64,000 bases of DNA from Dryococelus australis (GCA_029891345.1 CM056995.1:216570547-216634546); one strand, 5' to 3'. Numbered from the stretch's first letter, positions 1 to 12,008 are shown. The notes: generated by a model not told the origin, from the sequence alone. Numbers and translations: made by a program.

Positions 1-890
1 TTATAAAAACACCCATGTGGGAAAGGAAGTTTAACAAGTGGCAATTTATTGGCCGGCAGTGCTGTTGCTTTTTCAATAGACATTGCTGTTTGCCTTGTCT
101 TTTTCGGATAACTCTTAATGTTCTTCCCTGTATTATCATCTCGCTCAATAAAAAATTCCAAACTACAGCCACAAAGTGTACTTCCCATTCGCTTGGATAT
201 TTTTGCACTGCGAATACCAAGGCACCACGTTTTGTGTGCTAATACACATCGGCATTAGCTCCGCATAGTGTTTTTTGTGACAATTGTACTGTAGCCTACT
301 ACACAGAAATGTATTTTCCTTTTACGGTGGACTGAGTATACCCGCTACCTCCGAAAAAAAAAAATTAACTGCCCTGGGGACGTACAGGAATTCGCCCTCC
401 TCAATGTTACTCGCCTTGCATCGTGTTCAGACCCTCTGCCTCTGGTACACGTCCCCTCTCAAGGCCAACTGGTCGTCGTGCGGGTAAATAAGTCCAGCAA
501 GAATGTGCTCGAGAACATGCAATATGCTCTGGAGCGTCTGTGGGAAACGGACGTCACTCCGGAATTTTTGTGGCACAAAGAAACATGAATCCACTCAGTC
601 GTAGCTTCTTTGAGTGCCAATGACCAGCATTTATGTGACAGTGAGTAGTTACGGTATTTCTGGCTGTTCAAACACCATTTCGGCGGTGTTTAGTAAACTA
701 GTTTCTCTGCGACTGCCATGGTGTTTGCATTCGATCATACTGAATGTTCGGGAATCCAGTGGTCAAACTCCATAAATAGTTCCTTTGAACCAATAGTAAC
801 ACAAAAGCTCTACACGCTTATGTCCTGAAACACGTATTTCTATATTATTTGTGTTCAAATTTCTAATGTGCAACGCCTGGAGAACAATGC
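1..890. other. Unannotated stretch
   Basis: No gene, repeat family or RNA recognised. The open frames are short (75 codons or fewer), overlap on both strands and have no recognisable motif. None of the repeat ends used elsewhere in the window occurs here. Confidence 0.5.
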
Positions 891-891
891 T

Positions 892-1315
892 ATAGCCTGT
901 TCACAGTAAAATGAGTACTTTTGGAAGCCCTGCTTAAGATCTACTTGCATACATGTTGCGTGTTCTTCCGCCTCAATTAAAATTAACATTGCCATGAGCC
1001 TCATTATTTTAATCATCCGTTGATCAAGTGAAACTGTGAAATTATTAGAAAAGTTAATTATGTAGAAATCTGCTCATTTTTACACTTCGTTTCATAAGAA
1101 AATACAAAAAGCGAGAGAAATAATTAGAGTTATTACAAATGGTTACCTAACACATTTCGTTCGCCGTTTATATATGGAACTACATTCCCCTCCATCGTTT
1201 CCAACTTTACTGGACACGTGCCACTCATTGCGCCCGTTAAAATATATGCGGGTACGGGCAGTGACTTTTCTAAGGTTGATTTCAAAAGTGCTCACATTAT
1301 CGTGAACAGCCTTTA
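892..1315 (+). repeat. MITE family A, copy 1
   Basis: A non-coding element of about 425 bp. Its left end reads TATAGCCTGTTCACAGTAAA and its right end ...TTATCGTGAACAGCCTT, which are inverted copies of each other over about 30 bp. The interior matches seven other well-preserved copies in the window, with shared landmarks GTTACCTAACA, CCAACTTTACTGG and a CACTTTATTCATGCG-type segment. No transposase is present, so it is non-autonomous. The terminal TATA suggests a TA target site of Tc1/mariner type, but the duplication cannot be proven from this copy alone. Confidence 0.82.
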
Positions 1316-1379
1316 TGCGAACATGCGGGTAATACAGGTCGCATGTCAATTTGGTGCTCGACTCTGCGTATGTAATAAT

Positions 1380-1676
1380 CAGAGACGTGAAAAATTCGCT
1401 TTATTATTTTAAGACAGAGTAGTCTCCAAACACTTGTGCTTTTATATTGTGTTTTGTCATTGGACTGTAGTTTGTCCTGGCACACCCTGGACGAATTTGC
1501 ACCAATAGGAAACCACTGACGAGAGGCTTGCCCAATCACTTCCAACCGAGACGAAAGGGAAAATCGTCCCTCACAGCTGCAGGAGCCAATAAACACTCCA
1601 CAATGACTCGACTGTGCATGGGACGGTGGATTATAGCGCGATGTCAGAAAATAACGCGAATTTTGCAGGTCCCCTA
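1380..1676. repeat. hAT-like MITE (297 bp)
   Basis: The left end CAGAGACGTGAAAAATTCGC and the right end GCGAATTTTGCAGGTCCCCTA form an imperfect terminal inverted repeat. The flanks are GTAATAAT and GTTATATT (6 of 8 identical), as expected for a decayed 8-bp hAT target duplication. The same ends recur at 26058, 29181 and 32159. The interior carries ATTGG/CCAAT motifs and has no coding capacity. Confidence 0.72.
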
Positions 1677-1979
1677 GTTATATTGTAGCGTCGCGTGCCT
1701 ACAACTTATGCAACTTGTTCTACACGCATGATGACATAGCCTTGCTTTCCAGGCGTTGAACGCAACAACTTCGAATACTATTACATGATATAAAAATACG
1801 TTCCCGATGTAAGTGTAAAGGGCTTTTGTGTTGCTATTGGTGCAAAGAAACTACGTCTGAAGCTTGGTCACAGAGTTTTCAAACATTCTGTTTATATTTT
1901 TCCAATTCGTCTCACGAAGCGATTAACAATGAAATTATATTTCAAAGCTGAGAGCAGTTTTCTCGGTATCCACATAACT

Positions 1980-2400
1980 AAAGTCTGTCCACAATAAAGT
2001 GAGCACTTTTGAAATCGAACTTAAAAAAAAAAATCACTGCCCCTGCATGTGCATATTTTAACGAGCGCACTCAGGGGCATGCGCTCAGTCAAGTTGGTAA
2101 CGACGGATGGGAAGTGGTTCCATATCTTAACGTCGAATAAAAAGTGTTAGGTAACCATTTGTGACAAATTGTATTATTTATTTCGCTTTATATTTTTTTA
2201 ATGTATCGAAATGTTAAAATGAGAAAATTAAAAAAAATGTACTATTTTAATAATTTCACAGTTTCACTTGACCAATGCATGGATAAAGTGATGACGCCAT
2301 GACAGTATTAATTTTACACAAGGCGCAATAATACCCCACGTGCATTCAAGTAGATCCAATGCAGGACTTTTGAAAGTGTTCATATTGCCTTGAATATCCT
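1980..2400 (-). repeat. MITE family A, copy 2 (reverse orientation)
   Basis: This is the reverse complement of copy 1, starting AGTCTGTCCACAATAAAGTG and ending in a decayed inverted copy (AAAGTGTTCATATTGCCTTG). Shared landmarks are CAAGTTGGTAACGACGGATG, GTGTTAGGTAACCATTTGTG and TTTCACTTGACCAATGCATG. It lies about 0.7 kb from copy 1, so the two together could form a large hairpin. It carries several homopolymer A runs and no coding sequence. Confidence 0.8.
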
Positions 2401-2814
2401 TATACAAGGAAATACAAAATGTCTTTTCAAAATTGACGGCTGTAGAGGTTTTCTTCTCTTCTTGTAACCCGGTGTTGTTTTTACCCTTACTACTAAAGTA
2501 ATTTATATTCTTATGGCATGAAGATTTCTTTTATTTACAAAACTCTGCAAATTTCACTTGTGTTATTTCATAGTTACATACGGACGTCATAAATCGATGC
2601 GACTCAGCAGTAAAGTATTAACACAGAGTTTTTAAGCATACAGAGGTGAGACAGCAGCTCATTTCTCGAAATCCGAACGCACACACCACAAAAACGGCGT
2701 CGCTGGCCATCAACATATCATAAAGTCATTCCCCAATAGCACGTACTTGCCAGCTGGTAATGCAGTTACATGAGAGCTTTTCGTATCTCACAGTATAGTG
2801 TATTCGCGGTATAT
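2401..2814. other. Unannotated stretch between MITEs
   Basis: No feature recognised. The apparent 147-codon minus-strand frame that begins here runs through the family C repeat and has no protein motif. Confidence 0.45.
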
Positions 2815-3182
2815 ATCTCCTCATCCATGACGTGGTTGTCTGTATCCTAAATATGCCGTGTATCCTAAGTGTCATCACAAAAGGACCTTTTTTTTTATCG
2901 AATTTAACACTTATTAACAGACTATCTATAAATGGTAAAATTACATTCATAATCAATATAAATAACGAAAGTGAGAAGATAGGCGTGTTGACAACGCCAA
3001 GTAAGAAATTAATCGTATACAGAATATTATTCAAATGAGTGCGCACGAATACGGTGTGTTGTCCCTTTGGCGTAATTTTCCAAACTCGGTTAAGCTTCCT
3101 TTTCATGAGGCGGAGGAATATCCTGGAAGTAGAACTCAAGCCGGGCTTCAGAAAAGTTGGAGGCAACACTGAATGGACTAAA
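2815..3182 (+). repeat. MITE family C, copy 1 (left end eroded)
   Basis: The right half matches the family well: GAGTGCGCACGAATACGGTG, CCTTTGGCGTAATTTT, a GAGGCGGAGGAATATCCTGG segment, and the end AATGGACTA. The left terminus is decayed, and the first clear match is the CATCCATGACGTG block. Frames of up to 147 codons here are repeat shadows. Confidence 0.7.
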
Positions 3183-3292
3183 GCCGATCAGACGAAGGTC
3201 GAATGGGTTCGTCCAAATCAAAAGAACCGCCATGGCAAGTGAGGTAATTAGTAAATAAGGCTTGAAATCTTGGAGCATGTGCTCATCTTAAC

Positions 3293-3594
3293 GAGTGGCG
3301 TAGACAGAAATTTCTCGCTGTGGTTGGGAGGAAGGGGTGGGGGGGGGTGTTCATACTCACGTAAGGTAGAAGTGGATGTATACACCAGTTTAAGCGGTGC
3401 CGATGCATGTGTCAATTAGGACAAACTAGGAAAACAATCACTTCACGCTATAAAAAGTGCTCCGTAGTTTATAAAAATTACATATATTTATCACAATCAA
3501 ATAAGGATTTTTAATAACAATCTGACTGATGACAGTCATATGGTCAAAAGGGGCGAGCGGTAAACAACTATACATCCCTCTGCCTACGTCTATG
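3293..3594. repeat. Possible hAT-like MITE with GTGGCGTAG end
   Basis: The left end GAGTGGCGTAGACAGAAATT and the reverse complement of the right end (CATAGACGTAGGCAGAGGG) are similar over about 15 bp. CAGTGGCGTAG-type ends are known from hAT elements. A run of 9-10 G lies next to the left end. The flanking octamers do not match, so this could be a decayed or truncated element. Confidence 0.4.
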
Positions 3595-3627
3595 AATCGA
3601 GACGAGACATGAGACAAGAGTTGACAA

Positions 3628-3880
3628 GGGGCCGCGGTGGCTCAGCTGTTAGCCTGCTTGCCTCCCACCATGGCGAACAGGGTTCAATACCCGTCCGAGC
3701 CGGACGATACCTCTGGTCGGCGGGTTTTATCGGGGATCTCCCGTTGCCACCCCCCTCCGCTGTCCTATCATTCCGGCACTGCTCCATATTCTACCTCGAT
3801 CACCATCATCGGCTCTCAAATCTCTTCACCGTCCACAAGAGTTGGCCCAGAAGACAACAACGACTCGCGAGAGGAATTTA
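3628..3880 (+). repeat. tRNA-derived SINE, plus strand
   Basis: The head resembles a tRNA, with an A-box-like GTGGCTCAGCTGTTAGCC and a B box GGTTCAATACC about 45 bp downstream. The body contains GGACGATACC, GGGTTTTATCGGGGATCTCC and CGGCTCTCAAATCTCTTCAC blocks shared with copies at 5195, 15225, 16280, 24511, 44629 and 61965. The copy lacks an A-rich tail. Overlapping frames of 90-97 codons belong to the SINE and are not genes. Confidence 0.82.
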
Positions 3881-4179
3881 ATCGCCACGCCTGTCGATCG
3901 TTCTTGGGATCGATTAGGACCTCGAGGTGATGGATGAATTTGTACATGTTATGAAGGTCGTTGAGAGCGGCTGAGAATGTGGGCTGAGGTCGCAGCAGCA
4001 GGCGCGGCCAGGCCGTCCCAATTCCTCGCTCTCGCAGAACTGCGGGCGCGTTACGCGAGGAGAACTGCGGGTTCCTCGCCAGCGCGTCACAAGCCACAGC
4101 CACACCTCTTTACGCCCTTACACAATTAAAACTTCAGCATTTGTCTTTACATTTCCTTTCCTTTGACGAAACCACCAGT
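3881..4179. other. Non-repeat spacer
   Basis: A GC-richer segment around 3960-4110 with no recognised motif. Minus-strand frames of 63 and 95 codons lack any family signature. Confidence 0.4.
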
Positions 4180-4597
4180 ATAGTCCATTCACAGATTTCT
4201 TCGGTCTTTTTCAATCAAACCTTTGTAAAATCTCCCCATGTATGACGTGTTTAGTTATTTCCTAGATACGCCCGGTATCACAAGCGTGTTATACTCGTGT
4301 TCATAAAAGTTACTTTTTTCTGTTAAATTGAAATGTTATTCATATTATATATAAATTATAATGCTTCATTTATAAACAATGTGAATAAAAATCAGGCTGA
4401 AAATAGGTATGTTGGAAGCCCCTAGTGAGAAATAGTCCTTATACAAAATACGGTTACACTTTGTAGTGCGTTGTCCCCCTGGTGTAATTCTTCAGGCTTA
4501 GCTAAGCTTAGTTTGCACGAGATGGAGGAACGTAGCATGGAAAGTAGAACGTTAGCGCGGCTTCAGAAAAGGCTGAAGTAAATGTAAATAGACTATA
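4180..4597 (+). repeat. MITE family C, copy 2
   Basis: Starts TATAGTCCATTCACAGATTT and ends AAATGTAAATAGACTATA. The ends are inverted repeats over about 20 bp with TA at both borders. The interior shares CCCCATGTATGACGTGTTTA, GTGCGTTGTCC and a GGAAAGTAGAACGTTAGC segment with the copies at 34470, 45694, 57456 and 59167. It has no coding capacity. Confidence 0.82.
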
Positions 4598-5194
4598 AAC
4601 AATGTTGTCGAGTCAAAGTTCAGACAATTGAAAATCGGTTCTGCGAACTTTGAATAAATGTGCGTCTTCCTATGTAAATAATCATTATATTACCCAGGAA
4701 TGCATTTTATGTACCTGTTGTTAAAATTGGCCTAAGAATTTATATTTAAAGTTCATTTCTAAACAAGAACCTCACTTGTTCACTTTATTTTAAAATATCA
4801 ATTCATATATCTCCTCTTCGTATTATATTTGGTTGCATTTATTTAATTTAGACGATATTTGTTGAATGTACTGACATGATAATTGTGCTACGATAAAACA
4901 TCATTCATTTCACATAACCATTGTGAAATTCTCGGAAAAATGGCTGCTTGTCTCTGACTTTTATGTTTTAACTTTTCGAAATCGTAATGTCAAGAATGTT
5001 TGACTTTAACTTTTATGGTTCCATCGTGTCAAGCTCCGTAAGAAACAACACGTCTGTAAGCAAACGAAAAGACAAATCGTAAAGTCAAATGTTAAAATCT
5101 CCAATAGTGTAAGGGACTTTGCCCTTCCGCGAGTATGTGAGTCAACTAAGCAACGATAGGAGCAGCACGGTCGAATCGCAGAGAGTAAGTGGAG
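4598..5194. other. Unannotated AT-rich stretch
   Basis: No gene or repeat family recognised, apart from loosely repeated GACTTTAACTTTTATG-like words around 4960-5020. Confidence 0.45.
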
Positions 5195-5435
5195 AGGTCT
5201 AAGTAGCTCTTAACGAGATCTTCAGGTCCGATAAGAGTGAAGTGAGGGGAGTATGGAGCAGAGCAGAAATGTAAACCGGGGGTTGTGGGAAATCCCCGAG
5301 AAAACTCGTCGACAAGCGGCATCGTCCGGCAGGACTCCCAAATGCGAAAATCCGGGACTACTTCACCTGGAATCGAATCCGGTTCACCTTGGTTACAGGC
5401 GAGTGCTTTATCTGTTATTCGAACCGCGGCCCCTC
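5195..5435 (-). repeat. tRNA-derived SINE, minus strand
   Basis: Reverse complement of the family at 3628. The B box reads GGATTCGATTCC on the minus strand near 5367-5382, and the tRNA-like head ends near 5435 with GGGGCCGCGG. The body retains CATCGTCCGGCAGGAC and GAGTATGGAGCAG. The 75-codon plus-strand frame here is an antisense shadow. Confidence 0.8.
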
Positions 5436-6771
5436 TTTGAAATAGAAAAATTCAGTTTGGTTTCGTTTCCGGTCACTTAATTTGGATTAAATTTAGCGTT
5501 CACGTCATCGCTTTAGAGAAAATATTGAACAAGGAGACTGCTGAACACTAACAAATAACGTTACAACAAATTCGGAATCAAAACTTGTTATGTGTCAGAT
5601 GAGATAAATGTATAATTGATAGACCCACATAATGACAAGAAACTTTCTCCAAAAAATACTGAATATTAATGTCATATATCTTTAAGAATGTGAAATTATT
5701 TAAAATTGTTCAGTTGATGTTACATCCGCATGCAATAAATATACCACACTTTTCTGAAAATATTCTATTTTAAACAGCTAAATTACACTAATTAATAATA
5801 AAAAATATTCTCCTAGCCTAATAGCTATACGTCCATTATAGTGTTGATTTTACCGTGAACCTAACATATGTCAACGTTTCTGTAACTACATGTCTAGGCT
5901 CAAGTTATTTCGCATTCTACTAACATGTAGGCATAATTCGAACAAAGTTGTTATAGGACTTTACAACGGGAATAGGGCCACACATACATATTTGCAACAT
6001 CCGTAACGAATTATAAAACATATTTATAAATGAGGTAATAGACAATGCATATATCTCGTTTGTGATGAAGTGATCATTTGTAAGTAAACTGCAACTTCGT
6101 ACACAGGCGAGCCGAAGTTGCTCAACAAGGCTGATTTATGTGTGTGTGGCAATCTTATATTAAATACAAGAAAGGGAAAGTTTAGGTGTGTATTGGCTGA
6201 GTTACCACTTTATTCTGTGAGTGAGTTGGTTGGCGATGATTGACGAACGGCGTCCCAGCAAATTTCCTCCAAGTGACGTCATTTTGGTGACGTGTGCGGT
6301 TGGGTTTCACATTATACGTGGCTGTTCCGCCTTTATATAATTACCTACTGCAACTATAATTTTTAATCACTTTGATACAACTTATATATAAGAATACTGG
6401 TTACAAAGTCTCGGATCAAACTGAAGATCGTGTTTGAACCAAGATCTTAGGATCTCGGTTCAAGGTTGTTGATGGTGCAAACGGGCATAACAGGATTAGC
6501 CCACAGGTGCATAATTTCATGGCGATACTAGATACTACGTAGTTTTCCGTAATATTAGTAACGTATGGTTATATGTGCCAAAGGTCGAGGTGACTACACC
6601 CTCTTGTAGCTTCCAGGCAGTTCGATGAAATGGCCTCCGTAATTATAGGATGTGAAATAAAATGAAAGACTAAGTGAAATACATGGCGCAGAGACGATTA
6701 CCTTTACATCATAAATTTAATTTGCGTAATGCTCGACTCAGGCTTACCAAAATTTTTAGTTGGGTCAAGAC
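5436..6771. other. AT-rich stretch with a weak repeat at about 6220-6345
   Basis: Mostly featureless. The segment 6220-6345 (GACGAACGGCGTCCCAGC ... GGTGACGTGTGCGGTTG) resembles the sequence that flanks the hAT-like element at 26786-27639 (GAACGGCATTCCACC / CTGACGTGTGCGGGTGGAG). It therefore looks like a second copy of an unnamed dispersed repeat that lacks that insertion. Confidence 0.4.
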
Positions 6772-7508
6772 CAGTGGCGTGTGGCGAAGTGTTGCAAGGT
6801 AAGCTGGTGGTTCCTCAGTGCTGTACACACTCGGCATACACAGCAGGAGCCAGTAAGCACAGTGGGGCCGGGAGAAACTGAATGTATTGCGGCCACTCAC
6901 GAGAGAGCGGCGAGGCGCCTATTACACACGTGCTGTGACGTCAACTGCGCTACTACGTTTAACTCATTGAGGTATGCATATATTTATTGGCACTTAAGAC
7001 AAATTAGAAGTGAGTTACCTATATATACTACTGCAAGAACACCGGTTCTGTTGGTGTCTGTGTTATAACTCACCATCGTCTTATTGGTCCATACCACACC
7101 GCACCCCATCCTGTACTTTATAGTATTTATTATTGGCTGGTCATCTACCAATGGTGAGCCGAGGTGCCATTGACTTAATCAAATGTCCTTTATCGTTCAA
7201 TAGCTTTCACAGTTAATCATGTCCCTTTGACTGGCTATACAAAAAGAATTTCTATCATTAGGAATACCATCGTTACTATGCTGAAATGTTCTTGTGAGGT
7301 CATGTTAAACACTAGCCGAACAAAAGCTGCACATCAATGTGAGTTTTGTTCTGAACAACAAAGAATTTTCAAATTAGCTTTGCTCGAGCTACACTCGAGC
7401 ATAGTCTACACAGTTTGAGTGGCTGCGATGTGTAAATTAGCGAACGATTATGTGTATAACACAGAGCAAAACACAGTTTACCTGGTAACAGTTCACCATA
7501 CGCCACTG
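6772..7508. repeat. hAT-like MITE family H, split by a family D insertion
   Basis: The left end CAGTGGCGTGTGGCGAAGTG and the right end ...CCATACGCCACTG are inverted repeats over about 30 bp, extending into GTTGCAAGGTAAGCTGG / CCTGGTAACAGTTC. The flanks GTCAAGAC and GTCAGAAG look like a decayed 8-bp duplication. Removing the D insertion (6963-7414) leaves about 280 bp, close to the 281-bp uninterrupted copy at 30801-31081. No coding sequence. Confidence 0.85.
6963..7414 (+). repeat. MITE family D, copy 1 (nested in H)
   Basis: Starts CTCATTGAGGTATGCATA and ends CATAGTCTACACAGT, flanked by TTAA on the left and TTGA on the right. This is consistent with a TTAA target duplication, as in piggyBac-type elements. 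Shared blocks are AAGAACACCGGTTCTGTTGG, AGCTTTGCTCGAGC and two or three ATTGG/CCAAT motifs. Read on the minus strand it has CCAAT motifs upstream of CAGTAGTATATATAGG. Confidence 0.85.
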
Positions 7509-7530
7509 GTCAGAAGGCTAGAGGTAACTA

Positions 7531-7960
7531 TATAGGCTGTTCACGGTCAAATTAGCAATTTTGAAAGTCCTGCTGAAGCTATACTTCTATACACGTTGTG
7601 TGTTCTGTCGCCTTATATATAATTAACATTGATATGGTTCTCATCACCTTATTCATGCTTAGGTCAAATTGAATTTTAAAATTATTCGAAAAGGATATAT
7701 TCTACAAATATGCTCATTTTTATACTTTGATGCATTAAATAAAACAGAAAGAGAGAATTAATTTTGGTTATGACAAATGGTTACCTAATAATTTTTATTC
7801 GAAGTTAATATACGGGACTACTTTGGCCTCCATCTTCAACAACTTTAGTGGGCGCATGTCACTCAGTGAGCCTATTAAAATATAGCTATGAAGGTAAGGG
7901 CAGTGACTATTTTATAAGGTTGATTTAAAAAGTGCTCTATTTATCGTGAACATTCTTTAG
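7531..7960 (+). repeat. MITE family A, copy 3
   Basis: Starts TATAGGCTGTTCACGGTCAA and ends TTTATCGTGAACATTCTTTA. The interior follows copy 1, with GGTTACCTAATA, CAACTTTAGTGGGCG and GGGCAGTGACT. It lies 22 bp after the H element. No coding sequence. Confidence 0.82.
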
Positions 7961-8284
7961 CAGTGGTTCTCACTGTAACGCACAGAGAGAGTAACTATAC
8001 AGAGGTGAATGATCCGCTTATCCCGTGAACTCCAGCCGCACGAGCTAGGAAAACGGCCTCTCGCTGGCCTTCAACTTATTGGAGCGGCGTTCGCCAAACG
8101 GCACCTGGTAACCCACTTGGCTGCCGCTAGCCCAACCAATAGGAAACCGTCCGCAGCACGCACTAGTGAATCAGAAATAAGGGGCCACTTTCCAAATACT
8201 CGCGCAGCCAATTAGAGAATGGGGACGCTCGTTTCAAAACAAACACTCTGCAATTCTGCCACTGTATACTTTTATATTATTTTA
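7961..8284. other. Short spacer between two family A copies
   Basis: Contains GC-richer unique sequence (8010-8215) with no recognised motif. CCAAT and ATTGG words occur at about 8075, 8133 and 8209. Confidence 0.35.
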
Positions 8285-8688
8285 TACAGTCTGTTCACGA
8301 TAAAGTGAGGATTTTAGACATGAACCTTTGAGAAAAGTCACTGCTCCTGCATGCATACATTTTAATGGGCGCACTGAGGTACCTTCATCCACTAAAGTTA
8401 ATAATGATGGATGGGAAGTAGTTCCGTATCTTAACGTCAAATAAAAATAGTATTAGGTTACCATTTGTGATAATTTAAAATTATTTCTTTAGCTTTCTGT
8501 TTTTTCACTGCATTGAAGTGTAAAAATGAGCAGATTTGTAAAGTATTTACTATCTTAATAATTCCACAGTTTCTTTTAACTGACGGATGAATAAAGTGAT
8601 GAGGCCCACAGCAATGTTAATTTTACATAAGGTGGAGGAATATGCAACGTGTATTCAAAAGCGCTCATTTAACCGTAAACAGCCTATA
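8285..8688 (-). repeat. MITE family A, copy 4 (reverse orientation)
   Basis: Begins ACAGTCTGTTCACGATAAAG and ends ATTTAACCGTAAACAGCCTAT. It is inverted relative to copy 3, which lies about 320 bp away. The interior has GGATGGGAAGTAGTTCCGTA and TGAGGCCCACAGCAATGTTA blocks. No coding sequence. Confidence 0.82.
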
Positions 8689-8700
8689 GTAGCGTGTAGT

Positions 8701-8748
8701 ACAATACAAAAGTTCTTGTTTTCTTAGGTACAGTAACTTTTGTATTGT
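8701..8748. repeat. Perfect 14-bp inverted repeat (hairpin)
   Basis: ACAATACAAAAGTT at 8701-8714 pairs with AACTTTTGTATTGT at 8735-8748 around a 20-base spacer. It lies 12 bp outside the right end of family A copy 4. No function can be assigned. Confidence 0.6.
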
Positions 8749-9268
8749 ATTTGTAGGCGAAGCGATTGTGTGTCTGCTACCGCTACCCGAACGAGATACC
8801 ACATAAACAAAACGCTCCCATAATAAGTGTATTAACGGCGGGAAAGGAAGGAAAATTATTTCCATGCATGAGTTTATTTACTTTTGTCTGATTCACGTTA
8901 GGAAAATTCTGTCGTGGTCAGGAAAATTTATATTCCTTTTGGGATACATTTAGTTCCTTACTTAATTTTCACAATACAATTATTTACTTGCAGTTAGTTG
9001 AATTTCTCAAACTCGTTTCTTCACATATATTTATTTCGTGAATAGTTGATTTATTTAAACAACTTATTTGTACTGTAATAAAACATTTCTTCATAAGTAG
9101 TTCGTTCCTCGAATTTCAATTTCTTGTTCCAGTCATTTTTAGCATGGTTAATTAACTTTGATATATACAGAACTCAAATAAAAATAACTTTTCATACAAA
9201 AAATTTATTTTTTTCTGAGACACCTTATTATCGTATTAAAACCTGGTTTGCTAAAGGTATACTGTCAA
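8749..9268. other. Unannotated AT-rich stretch
   Basis: No gene or repeat family recognised. Confidence 0.45.
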
Positions 9269-9727
9269 CACGTTGAGGTCTGCATACATTTGCTGGCACT
9301 TAAGACAAATTAGAAGTGAATCACCTATATACACTTCTGCAAGAACACCGGTTCTGTTGGTATCTGTGTTAGAACTCATCATAGTCCTATTGGCCCATGC
9401 CACACCGGACTCCACCTACTCAGTACTTTATAGCGTTAATTATTGGCCGGTCATCAACCAATGGCGAGTCGGGCTGATATTGATCCAATAAAATGTCCTT
9501 AATCGTACAAAAGGATCTGCAATAAATAATGTCCATTTGAGTGGCTATAAAATAAAGAAATTCTACTGTTAGCAATATATTTTTACTGTGCTGTCGTGTT
9601 CTTGTGAGGTCATGCTAAACACTGGCCAAATAAAAACTGCACATCCATAAGAGTTTTTTTTCTGATGAACAAAGAAATTTTCAAATTAGCTTTGCTCGAA
9701 CTACACTGGAGCATAGTATATAAAGTC
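9269..9727 (+). repeat. MITE family D, copy 2
   Basis: CACGTTGAGGTCTGCATACA at the left and GAGCATAGTATATAAAGTC at the right, flanked by TCAA and TTAA. Interior landmarks are AAGAACACCGGTTCTGTTGG, TATTGGCCGGTCATCAACCA and TTCTTGTGAGGTCATGCTAA. Same orientation as copy 1. Frames of 72-74 codons are shadows. Confidence 0.85.
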
Positions 9728-12008
9728 TTAAAGATAAATTTTATTCTTTATAGTTACATCGTAGCTTATGACTATTTTATATTAACATGTTCCAATGCAT
9801 TCTTTCATGAAATATCATATAATATGGCTTATAAAAAACTTGAATATTTACAAAGAAATGTAGATTCAGTTACCTTGTGGAGGTTATAATACTACTACTC
9901 ATAAAGTCTTGAGCCCACGAGGAAGTTTCCACGTCTCTATAAAAAGTTTATTTTCCACCACGTTGGTGACTGAATAGAAGTAATTAAAGTCTGTTGTACT
10001 TTTCAAGGAGCAGACACTAACAATTTAATAAAATGACAAGAAAACTGCTTAGTTTCATTTTAAAGAACCGCTGCTGGCAAATACCTCTAATATGGCTTGA
10101 AGCCACTTGGTGAGAAAGGCTTCTCCGATTAAAGTCACCCGGATCGATCTTCGATGCGCTTCAGGTATGTTGCCGCTTGACCAAGCAAGCTCAGCGAATC
10201 AGGAAAGTATGAACAAAGTAAACAGGACTGCAGGTGGTAAAAGTTCGACAATCGAGACTCCGTCTGGTCGAAAAGTCGATAGCTTTGAAGGTTGGCTCAA
10301 TGGATCGCGAGTAAATATCTCAAATAATATATAACACTCGTTAAAGATAACCCAGGAACCTTTGTTTTCGACGTAGGAGTATCCAAATGACAGTGGAGAT
10401 CGCGATTTGGGCCCGCACGTTTGTAGAAGTATGTTCTCTCACGATGTGTTTGTGGGTCGTAGTTCCTGTCCAGAAGACTGTTTGTTCTTATCATCTATTA
10501 AAGCGTGTAGTCGTCTTAAGTCCTATATGCCAAGTAATGTTCTGGGACCTCTAAGCTGATAATGAGTCTATTTTGTCATTCATCAACGAGAATGTTAATA
10601 AAAATCGATCAATAAATAATTTTTTTAAGTTTTATCAGTACTTTCTGCAAACTTGTCGTTTAGACAAAATACCATAGGTCTAATCCTACGTAAAAAATAC
10701 AATATAATATTTTATCATTTTAAAAATGTTTTCATAAGTATATATCATAGTTGACTCTGTGAAATTGCCGTATAAATTCATAAACTATTCATATATATTT
10801 TCTCTTTTATAATTATAACAATGTTAAGATATGTAGATTATCAAAGTTAACAAAATATCGTGAGACGCTTTACAAACTGCCGAACACGCACATGTGTTAC
10901 TATGGTATCTTCTATCCCTCAAATAGACTTCGTTTAAATTGCATTTAAGCTGACATCCCCCCCCCCCTCCTCGTCAAAAAACACCTTTTCCCCGGCAACC
11001 TTGCCAGTACATCTTCCAGCTCTCTGTGTAAGTATGTGGCAGGTTTCAGTTTCCGTCGCGGTTTGAAATGTGTTACACATTGTCATAAGCCGCTAGATTT
11101 ACTCGAGCTATTCGTCTGTCCTAGCCTCTGGATAACGTCACATTTCCGTTTAGGCTTTGCAGAAAGTTCCTACCATTAGCCTCTCTACCTCCACCATAGC
11201 TACTTGTCGTCTTGCCTGCAGCTATAGGTTTTCCATAGTTACTTGAACAAGTTTTAATTACTTAAAAACTTCATTTTTTTAACTTATCGAATAATAGTTA
11301 ACCTCATTTGAATTTAACGTCTCGTATATAATCACTACAATCAATGCTGTGTTGGTCCAGTGACAATGTAACATTGTTGGATATGAAACTACGTCCTTTT
11401 AAAGCAGAACTAAATTTTAGTGATTACTAGCTTAAAAATTGCACTTTACATAAGATACTCACTAATTTAATAATTTTACTAATTCGCTGTGAATAATACT
11501 GCAAGTAATTCGCCCATTTTTAAACCTCCTTTCTCGAAGGTTAGTAATTTCTTAATTGTGCACATAAAGGCTATTTACTGACACTCCTCCAGAGATACAC
11601 TTAGCCACTGACTATATTTGTGAACAGGTTTCGCAACCCCTTGTATGCCGAAGGCTTTCGTTTCTGTTTAGAACCTAATTTTCAGAATAAATGCATTGTA
11701 TTTCACTATTCAAGACAAAATTCTTCCAGTTTACATGTCTTCCCTAACATCCGTTCTTCACAAAGACTGAGAAAAACTGTATTAACCTCCCAAATGCTCA
11801 GTCTATGAAATAAATAAAGGATTTTTCCGATGGCCAGTAAAGTAAGAATTAAGGATCGTGTATTTATCTTCTAAGAAGGTTTTATATTCTAAAAAATTGC
11901 TAAACTAGGCTGAGTTAATGTACGTACAACGCCCGTACATATCCAGTCAAATGAATAGTTACACATAGTACATTTAACTCAGTGGCAAATCAGTGGAATG
12001 TAGGAAAA
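9728..12008. other. Largest unannotated stretch (about 2.3 kb)
   Basis: No repeat family, exon or RNA recognised. A 75-codon plus-strand frame at 10107-10334 and a 65-codon minus-strand frame at 10297-10494 show no motif. A C-rich run (CCCCCCCCCCTCC) lies near 10959-10971. This is the best place in the left half for unique sequence. Confidence 0.45.

Noticed and set aside
892..2400. A single composite transposon formed by the two inverted family A copies
   Set aside because: The space between them holds a hAT-like MITE and unrelated sequence with no transposase. Two independent insertions are simpler.
2726..3169. 147-codon minus-strand frame
   Set aside because: It lies mostly inside family C copy 1 and is not conserved as a frame in the other C copies.
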